Source: Clostridiales bacterium (GTDB lineage: Bacteria; Bacillota; Clostridia; Oscillospirales; Oscillospiraceae). Taken from it: a DNA stretch of 59,111 nt. The position numbers and the translations under genes were made by a program. The notes under the pieces were generated by a model. It did not search any database and had not been told where the DNA came from. It was given only the letters and a program-made list of their open reading frames with translations. Shown here piece after piece: positions 1 through 7,413 of this stretch. Each line of letters opens with the position of its first letter. The stretch's first letter is position 1. The stretch is from positions 1-59,111 of the forward strand of contig SFFV01000009.1 in the NCBI GenBank assembly GCA_004557735.1, in the 5' to 3' direction.

Positions 1-56
1 GCATCAATCGTCAAACGGAAGATGCCATATTCATCTGTCCACTCATAGCCATACAT
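1..56 (-). CDS. partial CDS, possible PAPS-reductase-family protein (N-terminus only)
   Basis: The reading frame starts at an ATG (54-56) and runs off the window, giving 18 residues beginning MYGYEWTDEYGIFRLTIDA-like (last residue incomplete). A strong GGGAGG ribosome site lies at 68-73, and the stop of the upstream 944-codon gene is at 75-77, so the two genes are translationally close and likely one operon. The WTDEYGIFRLT opening resembles, from memory, the N-terminus of phosphoadenosine-phosphosulfate-reductase-like proteins found in accessory islands; this is recollection, not a search, and 18 residues cannot prove it. Confidence 0.5.
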   Translation of the reverse strand, partial: MYGYEWTDEYGIFRLTID

Positions 57-74
57 GGCTATATACACCTCCCA

Positions 75-2909
75 TTATACTTTTACGGTAACTTGACTAC
101 CGGATGCGTCCCAAGCAAAGCGTCCATCACGCTTTAATGCCTTTGGCATATTCCAAATCAGCTCATTACCATGAAGTATGCCACTGTCAACCAATAATAA
201 GCGCAATTCTTCGGCTTCAAACTTCCTGCGCTCGATGTTCTGCTCCAGCATATAAGAGATAATCACATCTCCGAAGTTTTGGATTGGACTAGTGTTTGCC
301 ACAAGCATCGTGTGTACCGTTTCTAACGACTGTCCATCTAACGCCTGAATAGTACGAGCGCCAAGCTCTTCGCTGAAGAATCGCAGTACACTCTGTAGTA
401 AAAGCGGAGTCCACGGACGATTACCAGAAATGGCGGGAAGCCGATCAAACCAAATTGCTGGTATATTTCGCAGTATCATATGGTCTCCAGCATCGTCAAA
501 GAGAACCTGTAAGGATTTTGCAATGGTTTTCTTCCATGCATCGTCAATGTGCAATGCCTCGGCATATATCACCAAATCCTGATCATAGTAGAAGAATATT
601 GGCTCCGTTTGCATCCGCATCTGAGCGCGCAAATTACCAGCGCCAACACCAATGCTTTCGAGGTATTCTACCAATCCATTGAAATTGAACACGCCTCCTT
701 GATCGGATGCATATTTTTTGTATATGTCCATGTTGGAGCCGATTCTTGCATCAATACGTGAAATGTGCATTTTACCTCGGAAAGCAAAAGTCTTCCCGTG
801 ATAATGCGCTTTTTCAAAAAGGTGCTGTGCCATATCATATACCGCACGTTCCTCGAACATATCGTTGTCATTGAGGAACAAGTTCATCTCAATTCGAGCA
901 TATTCGAAAAGCTGCGTACTGGAGACATACCCATTGTTCTTCTGCATCAGCTTCTCGATAATAGATTCTAATGCATCAGCACCGTCTTCCCAGTCGATGA
1001 ATGCTTCTTCGTGGATGAGTACACCTTTGATATCTACAATTTTAGCAGACTGTGCAACCAATTGTTTCGTCAGAACCATGGTGATCTGCAGCGTTTCTTT
1101 CAAATCGTCATAGGACATGCCGTCAATATCTGCTCGAAGAACAATCTGCTCCATCTTGTCCACAAGGGGATTGTCTTTCTTTTTGGGCTGACATGCGGTC
1201 ACCGCAGCAGTAGTTTCCTGCACGATAGGCGCAACAGGGAGAACAGGAGCAGGCGTCACCGCTTCTTGACCTTCTTTAGCGGCGGTTTTGCTGGTATCTT
1301 TGCCATCGGATATTGATGGTGGTACTTGAATGACCGGTTCACTCTGCTCAACGCTCATCGTTACATTCGGCATCATTACTGCGCACATATCACACACCCA
1401 ACGTGTATAATCCTCCGCATGATATGTCTGCATGCTGCCGTCAACGTATGCATTGACAGTGGCCATTTTTATCCTGTTACCATTGCCATCGTTTGTGCTT
1501 TTAAGCGGAACATCTGCACTGCCACGAATGCGCATACCAACCAAAGATCTGATCTTTAGAGGATATGTGACAGCCATTTCCTCACAAAAATGTGCAAAAG
1601 CCACGGCGGGGCTTTTGGCGCGATATATCTTATCGCCAACATGCAACAAATAAATTTGTTTGCCGGTGTTTTCGGCACCAGGTGTTTGTTTAGGTTCTGC
1701 CTTTTCTGCTTCGCGTGGCGCCGATGCCTTTTCCTTTAAATAAGTTGCGTAAAATGTAACCAATTGAACAGCCGTGTTTTTGTTTTTGCTGCTTGCAAAG
1801 CAAGGGGCAATTTTGTTGATAATACCGCTCACTTCATCAGCGCTTTCGATTGAGAACAACGGCTTTTTGATTACCTTCTTTTGCATAAGTATCATAGAAA
1901 CAACGCTTTTCGCCTTTTGCATCTCCTGACACTTCGCAATTGTAGCTTTTGTTTTCAGCCAAGCAAAAAACTTGCTCTCATTAGATTCCATCATTGCCAT
2001 CACCGTAGCTCCCAGCACATGGACATATTTTTCTGTCCGTCTTTCTTTTGCCCAACTGGCACCATCCAATATCTCACTGATTATTTTTCTCTGGTGCTTC
2101 TTTTTCAAATCCCGAAATAATACTGTAACAGTAACGCCATCGGGATCTGTATAGCACCTTTGTTCCAGCGCTTTATAGACTGCAACAAATTCTTTCGGAT
2201 ATATTTCCTTTAGTTTCCGATCTCTTTTGGTCTTGACATATTTCGTCTTTTTTACCGGTGAGGCATCCTTGGCCTGCTGCTTTGCCTTTTCGATTTTAGC
2301 CGCATCTTCCGGTAATATGATTTTGCCGATGATTGAATTCGCATATTGTAGTAGCCGCTTATATTCACTGCGGTTTTCGTAATGCAAGTTGACTGCATCG
2401 ACAAATACTTGCGGGATATCTGCATCAGACAGATTGGCATTTCCAAATGCTGCTTCCATCTTTTTCAGACGACCTAATATTCCTTTATCACTTCTAAATG
2501 CTTCGTTGATGACACATCCACGGTTGATGGCAAGAGTACGCAGTTTTGCAGAAACCAGTCTTGCAGTGTGCGCTTTAGTCTCTCCCGGTGCACCAATCCC
2601 CCAATATGCATCTAACAGGACAACGGCCTCAATCAGATCAAACCCTACCATGTCTGCCAGTAGCTTTACGCGATACTCATCAAGCTCCAGAACTTTTTTC
2701 ATAAAAGTTCTCCTGTGTTTGGCGTATAAATCAGCGCTTGAGCGAAAGAGTTCTGACGTCTTTGACAATCCCTTATTGTCTGGATGTAGTATTTTATCTA
2801 TCTCTGATAATCGCATGCTGATTCCGGCATAGTTACGAAATGTCTCGTCAATCGAAACATTTCGATCAACCGCCATGCGGCGCAAGTTAATTGAAAGGGC
2901 TGTGGTCAA
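75..2909 (-). CDS. large uncharacterised island protein (944 codons from a TTG)
   Basis: I do not recognise a named family. The N-terminal part has two related helical modules: residues about 1-70 and about 88-190 share the pattern LR-x-x-A-x-(D/N)-R-x-x-x-I-(D/N)-E-(T/A)-FR-(N/S), followed by a helix and a D-L-Y/H-Y segment. A lysine-rich linker follows (about 205-235), then a basic middle region, a Pro/Ala-rich low-complexity stretch (about 520-580) and a C-terminal alpha/beta region of about 330 residues. No transmembrane segment, signal peptide or Walker motif is evident. The frame continues upstream of the TTG through homologous codons to an in-frame TGA, so the natural start is probably at 3002. 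AT-richer than the genes right of 4370. It precedes the partial gene at the window edge and follows a WYL regulator, a context typical of defence loci; the function is inferred from context only. Confidence 0.6.
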   Translation of the reverse strand: MTTALSINLRRMAVDRNVSIDETFRNYAGISMRLSEIDKILHPDNKGLSKTSELFRSSADLYAKHRRTFMKKVLELDEYRVKLLADMVGFDLIEAVVLLDAYWGIGAPGETKAHTARLVSAKLRTLAINRGCVINEAFRSDKGILGRLKKMEAAFGNANLSDADIPQVFVDAVNLHYENRSEYKRLLQYANSIIGKIILPEDAAKIEKAKQQAKDASPVKKTKYVKTKRDRKLKEIYPKEFVAVYKALEQRCYTDPDGVTVTVLFRDLKKKHQRKIISEILDGASWAKERRTEKYVHVLGATVMAMMESNESKFFAWLKTKATIAKCQEMQKAKSVVSMILMQKKVIKKPLFSIESADEVSGIINKIAPCFASSKNKNTAVQLVTFYATYLKEKASAPREAEKAEPKQTPGAENTGKQIYLLHVGDKIYRAKSPAVAFAHFCEEMAVTYPLKIRSLVGMRIRGSADVPLKSTNDGNGNRIKMATVNAYVDGSMQTYHAEDYTRWVCDMCAVMMPNVTMSVEQSEPVIQVPPSISDGKDTSKTAAKEGQEAVTPAPVLPVAPIVQETTAAVTACQPKKKDNPLVDKMEQIVLRADIDGMSYDDLKETLQITMVLTKQLVAQSAKIVDIKGVLIHEEAFIDWEDGADALESIIEKLMQKNNGYVSSTQLFEYARIEMNLFLNDNDMFEERAVYDMAQHLFEKAHYHGKTFAFRGKMHISRIDARIGSNMDIYKKYASDQGGVFNFNGLVEYLESIGVGAGNLRAQMRMQTEPIFFYYDQDLVIYAEALHIDDAWKKTIAKSLQVLFDDAGDHMILRNIPAIWFDRLPAISGNRPWTPLLLQSVLRFFSEELGARTIQALDGQSLETVHTMLVANTSPIQNFGDVIISYMLEQNIERRKFEAEELRLLLVDSGILHGNELIWNMPKALKRDGRFAWDASGSQVTVKV

Positions 2910-3002
2910 CGCGGATTTCTTGTCAGGATTCTTTTGGATTTTCTCATACGCATCGAAGAGGAGCAGCGTTTCCTGCTCGTTTCACGGAATCCGTATTGCC
3001 AT
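2910..3002 (-). other. displaced 5' codons of the 944-codon gene, cut by in-frame TGA
   Basis: Reading the same frame upstream of the TTG at 2909 gives NEQETLLLFDAYEKI (and onward) back to a TGA at 2982-2984; before it come six codons MAIRIP starting at an ATG (3000-3002) with an AAAGGATGGGG-like ribosome site just upstream. NEQETLLLFDAY aligns with DLIEAVVLLDAY in the second module of the same protein, so these codons are real coding sequence. The gene therefore carries a premature stop at codon 7, or the base is a sequencing error. Confidence 0.65.
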
Positions 3003-3027
3003 ATTCACCCCATCCTTTAACAAAGAA

Positions 3028-4020
3028 TTACTTACTGCTATCGATATCGACTAGCTGGTTGACCTGACTCCTATATTCCTCTACCACCTCGGCTGGGGAA
3101 ATAACGATCATTTGCCTGCCAAACTGGAACAGCCACCCCCAGAATACGGGACTGATCTGTACCTTGACGGTGGCAATGCATTTATCTCCGGCTCGGATCA
3201 TCTTGGTGTCCTCTCCAAATTTGTCATAAACCACGCCAATCAGCTTATCGTCAAATTCCAGCACCACATCCACCAGCTGGCCTCCATACATTTTGAATGC
3301 CTGCTCGGTGTAGCTGTCAATACCTTCTCGCAATGTCAATGCCTTCTCAGAAATTGCTTCGTCCACGATCTCCACATGATCTATTCTATCCACGCGGTAG
3401 TTGGCTGTTCCATCGTGTTTTGCACTGTATACCATGAGGTAGTAATTATCATCATTGAACACCAATGCGATGGGCTCCACAACATAGTGGTGATGCTCAC
3501 GGCGGTAAACCTTCTCGCCGTTCTCATTCAAATCGTAGTAGTAGAAGATGACCTTTTTCTGCTGCTGGATGGCATCCTCTAAAAATCCGACATTATAGTA
3601 TATAGATTCGTTGCTGTGCTTTCGGGTATTGAAGCACACCATGTTGCTTTTCAGAATGTCCGCTTTATGGCTGCCGCCGAGAGCTGCGATCTTGTCGATC
3701 AGCTCTGCGGTCTTCTTCTCTGTAACGAAGCTGGCTGCCTGTATAGCGTCAATCAGTATCTTCAATTCGGGAACGCTGAAGCTGCGATCCTCGATATAGT
3801 ACCCTTTTTCTTTGCCGACCCAGTTCCACATGACCTCGTAACCAAGCTCATTGAGAACAGCGATATCTTTCGTCAGTGTCCTGCGCTCACACGAAATGCC
3901 CATCTCTCCAAGCTTGTTGCAAATCTGACTTGTGGAGAGGGGATGCTGCTCATCCGTCTCTTGACGCAGAAGCTCAAGGAGCTTCAGCAGCTTATATTTC
4001 TGCCAGTTTTCCTGTGCCAT
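3028..4020 (-). CDS. WYL-domain transcriptional regulator (330 aa)
   Basis: Cytoplasmic DNA-binding regulator of the HTH-WYL type. Residues about 1-75 form a winged helix (KYKLLKLLELLRQET..., then a TLTKDIAVLNELGY recognition segment). The middle (about 150-240) carries the WYL-like beta-rich ligand domain including VVEPIALVF, YYLMVYSA and YRVDRID, and the C-terminus is a WCX-like extension. I chose the ATG at 4018-4020 because GGAGGTGGCAC precedes it at ideal spacing; an upstream ATG at 4068 lacks one. A promoter sits at 4071-4099. WYL proteins of this size commonly control phage-defence operons (BrxR/CapW are characterised examples), which fits its position before the 944-codon gene; here that role is inferred. 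Confidence 0.88.
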   Translation of the reverse strand: MAQENWQKYKLLKLLELLRQETDEQHPLSTSQICNKLGEMGISCERRTLTKDIAVLNELGYEVMWNWVGKEKGYYIEDRSFSVPELKILIDAIQAASFVTEKKTAELIDKIAALGGSHKADILKSNMVCFNTRKHSNESIYYNVGFLEDAIQQQKKVIFYYYDLNENGEKVYRREHHHYVVEPIALVFNDDNYYLMVYSAKHDGTANYRVDRIDHVEIVDEAISEKALTLREGIDSYTEQAFKMYGGQLVDVVLEFDDKLIGVVYDKFGEDTKMIRAGDKCIATVKVQISPVFWGWLFQFGRQMIVISPAEVVEEYRSQVNQLVDIDSSK

Positions 4021-4070
4021 GTGCCACCTCCAAGGGTATTCCTTCAAAAAGGTATAAACTATCACCAAAC

Positions 4071-4099
4071 ATTATAGCACAAATTCCGTCGATTTACAA
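4071..4099 (-). promoter_or_regulatory. sigma-A promoter of the WYL gene
   Basis: On the minus strand TTGTAA (4094-4099), a 17-nt spacer and TATAAT (4071-4076) lie about 50 nt before the WYL start. A weak dyad GGTGATAG...TATACC (about 4051-4066) between promoter and ribosome site could be an operator, which would suit autoregulation, but its symmetry is poor. Confidence 0.7.
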
Positions 4100-4236
4100 G
4101 GTTTTGCTGTCACTTTTCCGCGACATCTCTGTGCTTTTCCGTATTCAAATCCCGTCGGTTGCAGTTTTGCCAACTTCTTTGCTGAGTAAAGAAACGCAAA
4201 AAGTAACACGCCAATTTCACTGCCGAAAAGCAAAAA

Positions 4237-4280
4237 AACAGGGGCTGGCGCGGCCTCAATGACCGTTCCAACCCCTGTTT
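4237..4280 (-). terminator. intrinsic terminator-like hairpin
   Basis: Arms AACAGGGGCTGG (4238-4249) and CCAACCCCTGTT (4268-4279) pair with one mismatch, and the minus strand ends in a run of T (complement of 4232-4238). It lies downstream of the tRNA-Leu terminator and, apart from this hairpin, I see no gene between 4100 and 4333. Confidence 0.6.
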
Positions 4281-4326
4281 CAGCGGAATTTTCCTGTATG
4301 GAGGGCTATTTTGCCCCGAAAAGCAT

Positions 4327-4363
4327 GAAAAAACCTCTCTTGTCTTGGTAGACAAAAGAGGTT
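4327..4363 (-). terminator. terminator of tRNA-Leu
   Basis: A near-perfect stem ACCTCTTTTGTCT / AGACAAGAGAGGT with a 4-nt ACCA loop region (4333-4362) followed on the minus strand by TTTTTT. It starts only a few bases after the CCA end of the tRNA gene. Confidence 0.85.
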
Positions 4364-4370
4364 TCTTTCG

Positions 4371-4459
4371 TGGTGCGGGAGAAGAGACTTGAACTCTCAC
4401 GTCTATGGTTGGACACAGGCACCTCAAGCCTGCCTGTCTACCTATTCCAGCACTCCCGC
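4371..4459 (-). tRNA. tRNA-Leu (GAG), CCA encoded
   Basis: Acceptor stem GCGGGAG pairs with CTCCCGC, followed by discriminator A and an encoded CCA (complement of 4371-4373). The anticodon stem CAGGC/GCCTG encloses loop TTGAGGT, giving anticodon GAG. The long variable arm (around TGTCCAACCATAGACG) is typical of class II leucine tRNAs, and the T-loop TTCAAGT is present. The AT-rich accessory segment begins immediately beyond its 3' end. Confidence 0.93.
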
Positions 4460-4477
4460 GTTTCAACGGCAAGTGCT

Positions 4478-4505
4478 ATTATATCATGCCTTTGAAAAAA
4501 GTCAA
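4478..4505 (-). promoter_or_regulatory. promoter of tRNA-Leu
   Basis: Minus strand TTGACT (4500-4505), 16-nt spacer, TATAAT (4478-4483), placed about 20 nt before the mature tRNA 5' end. Confidence 0.8.
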
Positions 4506-4530
4506 CAGTTTATTTTAAGAATATTGGAAA

Positions 4531-5187
4531 TTATCGGTAGGATGTTCCGTCGGCGCGGTAAAGCGCCATGCGGCAGAATCGCCCGCCGTCCGGCGCGCAG
4601 TCCGGAAGGTGCGTCCGCACCGCCGCGGTGAGCAGCTCGGGATTCACCACAGGCTCGGCACAGGATACGATCCCTCCAACCGTCACGACGCCATCGCCGG
4701 GGGTGAACGTCAGATCGCGTACATGGTCGGTCACGGTAAACAGCCCCTCGCCGCGCTTCGTTTTGCGCATGACCTCGACCGAACCGGAGAAAAGCTCCCG
4801 GCACCGTGCGGCAACGGCTTCCGTGTCGGCGGTATCATACTCCCACGCGCCCTCCACGCGCATCCATTTGAGCTCTGCGGGCTTCATCGCGTTCTCGTAA
4901 CAGTCCGTCACACGGATACCCTCCGGCATCACGGCAGTCAGCTGCGCGGGCAGCGCCGCGATATCCACATCTTCGCGCACGCGGATGTCCGCGATCTGGC
5001 AGAGGCTGGCTGTGCCGACGGAAAGCGGCAGCAAAATCGAAATGAGCTCGTGGGGGTTGAAGCCCTCGCTGTACCGTATGGGGATCCCGGCGCGCTTGAC
5101 GGCGCGCTGAAGCGTGCGCATCGTATCGAGATGCGACATCCATATCGCGCGGCAGGTCTGCTCGTATACGAGCCGGAGCTTATCCAT
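4531..5187 (-). CDS. TIGR03936 / DUF2344 radical-SAM-linked protein (218 aa)
   Basis: Soluble protein of the DUF2344 family, recognised by the N-terminal IWMSHLDTMRTLQRAVKRAG followed by the SEGFNPHELI segment and the LPLSVGTAS stretch. The family's biochemical role is unknown; members occur next to, or fused with, TIGR03960 radical-SAM proteins in clostridia and are thought to work with them. Here the two genes overlap by 8 bp (start of this gene at 5187, stop of the partner at 5180), so co-translation is likely. Length is normal for the stand-alone form. Confidence 0.9.
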   Translation of the reverse strand: MDKLRLVYEQTCRAIWMSHLDTMRTLQRAVKRAGIPIRYSEGFNPHELISILLPLSVGTASLCQIADIRVREDVDIAALPAQLTAVMPEGIRVTDCYENAMKPAELKWMRVEGAWEYDTADTEAVAARCRELFSGSVEVMRKTKRGEGLFTVTDHVRDLTFTPGDGVVTVGGIVSCAEPVVNPELLTAAVRTHLPDCAPDGGRFCRMALYRADGTSYR

Positions 5188-7015
5188 CGCAGCGGCCTCC
5201 TTTCAAAAAAGCGGCGGCGCCGCAGCCGGAGCACTGCGCCCGGCAGTCGGGGGAGAGAAGCCCCTTGTGCGCCTGCTCGTATTCATGGACGTAATGGCGC
5301 TTGTTTACACCCATATAGAGATGATCCCACGGCAGCACTTCGTCGAGCGTACGTTCGCGGTTGGCGTAGAACGCAAAGGAGACGCCTTCTTCCTTTGCGG
5401 CCTTTTCCCAGCGCTTGAGATCAAAACCCTCCGACCACGATTCAAGGAAGCCGCCCTGCCGCCAGATGTTTTCGATCATTGCGCCGAGCCGGCGGTCGCC
5501 GCGTGAGAGCACCGCCTCGGTAAGCGAGGTATCGGCGTCGTGCCAGTTGTAGGTTACGGCGCGCGCCTTCATGTTGTCACGCAGCAGCGAAACGCGGCGC
5601 ATATACTCTTCTCGCGTGACCTGCGGTTCCCACTGGAATGGGGTGTGCGGCTTCGGCACAAAGCAGGATGTGCTCACCGTCACACGCAGCCCGTGGCTGC
5701 GGTTGGGCGAATTTTCGCGCCAGCAATGCACAACGCGGTCGGCAAGCTCGGCAATGCCGAGCACATCCTCGTCCGTCTCCGTCGGCAGACCGAGCATGAA
5801 ATAGAGCTTCACGCTGTTCCAGCCGCCCTGAAACGCCACGGCGCACGAACGGAGAAGGTCCTCCTCGGTGACATTTTTGTTGATAACGTCGCGCAGACGC
5901 TGCGTACCGGCCTCGGGCGCAAAGGTGAGACCGGATTTGCGTACCTTCTGCACGCGCTGCATGATATCCATGGAGAAGTTGTCCGCGCGCAGGGAAGGGA
6001 GAGAGAGGCCGATGCCGCGGCTTTCGCAGTAGTCCATCAGCCCGTCGCAGAGATCGTTCAGACCGCGGTAGTCGCTCGTGCTGAGCGAGAGGAGCGTGAT
6101 CTCGTGATAGCCGGAGAAGGCGAGCGCTTCCTTGCCGTATTCCATGCATTTTTCCGCGCTGCGGCTGCGCACCGGCCGGTAGATATGTCCGGCCTGGCAG
6201 AACCGGCAGCCGCGGATGCAGCCGCGGAACAGCTCCAGTCCGACGCGGTCGTGCACGATCTCCGTGGAGGGAACGATCGCTTTCACGGGAAAGCAGCTCG
6301 TTTCAAAATCCTCCACGATGCGCTTTGTGACGCGCTCCGGCGCGCCGGGGGCGGCGTGCATGGCTTTGAGCGTGCCGTCGGGATTGTACTCCGGGGTGTA
6401 GAGCGAGGGGACGTACACGCCGCCGATCTGCGCGGCGCGGCGGAGAAACTCCGCCTTGCTCCAGCCGGCAGCCTTTGCCTCGCGCAGAAGCTGCAATACC
6501 TCGCCGTCTACGCTCTCGCCCTCGCCGACGATCATAAGATCGAAAAAGTCCGCCATCGGCTCGCCGTTGCAGCATACGCTCCCGCCGGCAAACACGAGCG
6601 GCGTCAGCTCTGTGCGGTTGGCGCTGCGAAGCGGAATGCCGGCAAGATCGAGCATTTCCAGCACGGTCGTATATGCCATCTCATAGCCGAGTGAAAAGCC
6701 GATCGCGTCAAACGCGGTGAGAGGATCGCCGCTCTCGAGCGCATAGAGGGGGAGCCGTTTCTCGCGCATCTGCCGGTCCATATCGAACCACGGGGCGAAT
6801 ACGCGCTCGCACCACACGCCGGGGATGTCGTTGAGCACCTGATAGAGAATGCGCATGCCGGTGTTTGACATGCCGATCTCGTAAGTGTCCGGGAAACAGA
6901 GCGCCATACGGAGATCAACTTCGCTTTTATTTTTTTGAATTTCGCCGTACTCGCCGCCGGTATACCGGGCGGGCTTTTGTACGAGCGGAAGGATCCGTTC
7001 GAGTTTCTTGTCCAT
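5180..7015 (-). CDS. TIGR03960-family B12-binding-like radical SAM protein (611 aa)
   Basis: Iron-sulfur enzyme of the TIGR03960 family. An N-terminal Rossmann-like, B12-binding-type region (about 30-240, with the GMSNTG and FAGGSVCCNGEP segments) precedes a radical-SAM barrel carrying the cluster motif C266-x3-C270-x2-C273 within LFRGCIRGCRFCQAG. A C-terminal extension ends with QCSGCG, a possible extra metal site. Reaction unknown; in many clostridia this gene sits next to rplU-rpmA-obgE, suggesting a ribosome- or RNA-linked role, whereas here that cluster is about 22 kb away. ATG at 7013-7015; GGAGCTTTG-type ribosome site precedes it. Confidence 0.92.
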   Translation of the reverse strand: MDKKLERILPLVQKPARYTGGEYGEIQKNKSEVDLRMALCFPDTYEIGMSNTGMRILYQVLNDIPGVWCERVFAPWFDMDRQMREKRLPLYALESGDPLTAFDAIGFSLGYEMAYTTVLEMLDLAGIPLRSANRTELTPLVFAGGSVCCNGEPMADFFDLMIVGEGESVDGEVLQLLREAKAAGWSKAEFLRRAAQIGGVYVPSLYTPEYNPDGTLKAMHAAPGAPERVTKRIVEDFETSCFPVKAIVPSTEIVHDRVGLELFRGCIRGCRFCQAGHIYRPVRSRSAEKCMEYGKEALAFSGYHEITLLSLSTSDYRGLNDLCDGLMDYCESRGIGLSLPSLRADNFSMDIMQRVQKVRKSGLTFAPEAGTQRLRDVINKNVTEEDLLRSCAVAFQGGWNSVKLYFMLGLPTETDEDVLGIAELADRVVHCWRENSPNRSHGLRVTVSTSCFVPKPHTPFQWEPQVTREEYMRRVSLLRDNMKARAVTYNWHDADTSLTEAVLSRGDRRLGAMIENIWRQGGFLESWSEGFDLKRWEKAAKEEGVSFAFYANRERTLDEVLPWDHLYMGVNKRHYVHEYEQAHKGLLSPDCRAQCSGCGAAAFLKGGRCDG

Positions 7016-7102
7016 ACATCAAAGCTCCTGTACGTTGTTCCATCATTTTATAACAGCTTGAAGGCATTTACAAGAATAAAGAAAAGAGTTTTCGAAAAAT
7101 AC

Positions 7103-7131
7103 TTGACAATTTCGCCCAAAGACAATATAAT
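7103..7131 (+). promoter_or_regulatory. consensus promoter of tRNA-Pro
   Basis: TTGACA (7103-7108), exactly 17 nt, TATAAT (7126-7131): a perfect sigma-A promoter 22 bp before the tRNA. Confidence 0.9.
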
Positions 7132-7153
7132 TCTATCTTGCTGATATCAGTAC

Positions 7154-7229
7154 CGGGGTGTAGCGCAGTTGGTAGCGTGCTTGGTTCGGGACCAAGAGGC
7201 CGCGAGTTCAAGTCTCGCCACTCCGACCA
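7154..7229 (+). tRNA. tRNA-Pro (CGG), CCA encoded
   Basis: Acceptor CGGGGTG pairs with CACTCCG, followed by ACCA. Anticodon stem CTTGG/CCAAG encloses TTCGGGA, giving anticodon CGG. D-loop AGCGCAGTTGGTAGCG and T-arm GAGTTCAAGTCTC are standard. Confidence 0.95.
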
Positions 7230-7230
7230 G

Positions 7231-7269
7231 GTCGTCGCAAGCTTTGTATCGCTTGCGACGACTTTTTTT
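7231..7269 (+). terminator. terminator of tRNA-Pro
   Basis: Perfect 12-bp stem GTCGTCGCAAGC / GCTTGCGACGAC with an 8-nt loop followed by seven T, directly after the tRNA CCA end. Confidence 0.93.
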
Positions 7270-7335
7270 ATGCGCTGCGTCAATTGGTAAACCGTGACCG
7301 GATGGCCCAGACCTGTGATCGCGCTCCACCATGCA

Positions 7336-7381
7336 GAGCGGCCTTACAGAATCCGAGGATCCTGTAAGGCCGCTCCTTTTT
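7336..7381 (+). terminator. hairpin between tRNA-Pro and ilvE, terminator-like
   Basis: Perfect 14-bp stem GAGCGGCCTTACAG / CTGTAAGGCCGCTC (7336-7375) with a T-rich tail on the plus strand (7377-7381). It may be a second stop for the tRNA transcript, and the same stem could end the convergent ilvE message, although no T-run follows it on that strand. Confidence 0.7.
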
Positions 7382-7413
7382 GCGACTCCGTTTACACCGC
7401 AGGCTGTTCCAGC

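Noticed and set aside
2982..2984. Genome-wide recoding of TGA as Trp or selenocysteine
   Set aside because: TGA ends other clear genes here (for example livF and the NUDIX gene), and no selenocysteine insertion structure is seen after this codon.
4110..4472. 120-codon minus-strand frame across tRNA-Leu
   Set aside because: It reads through the tRNA and its terminator and has no coding features.
7068..7332. Short minus-strand frames over tRNA-Pro (VARLELAASWSRTK-like)
   Set aside because: They are the well-known spurious translations of the tRNA antisense strand.
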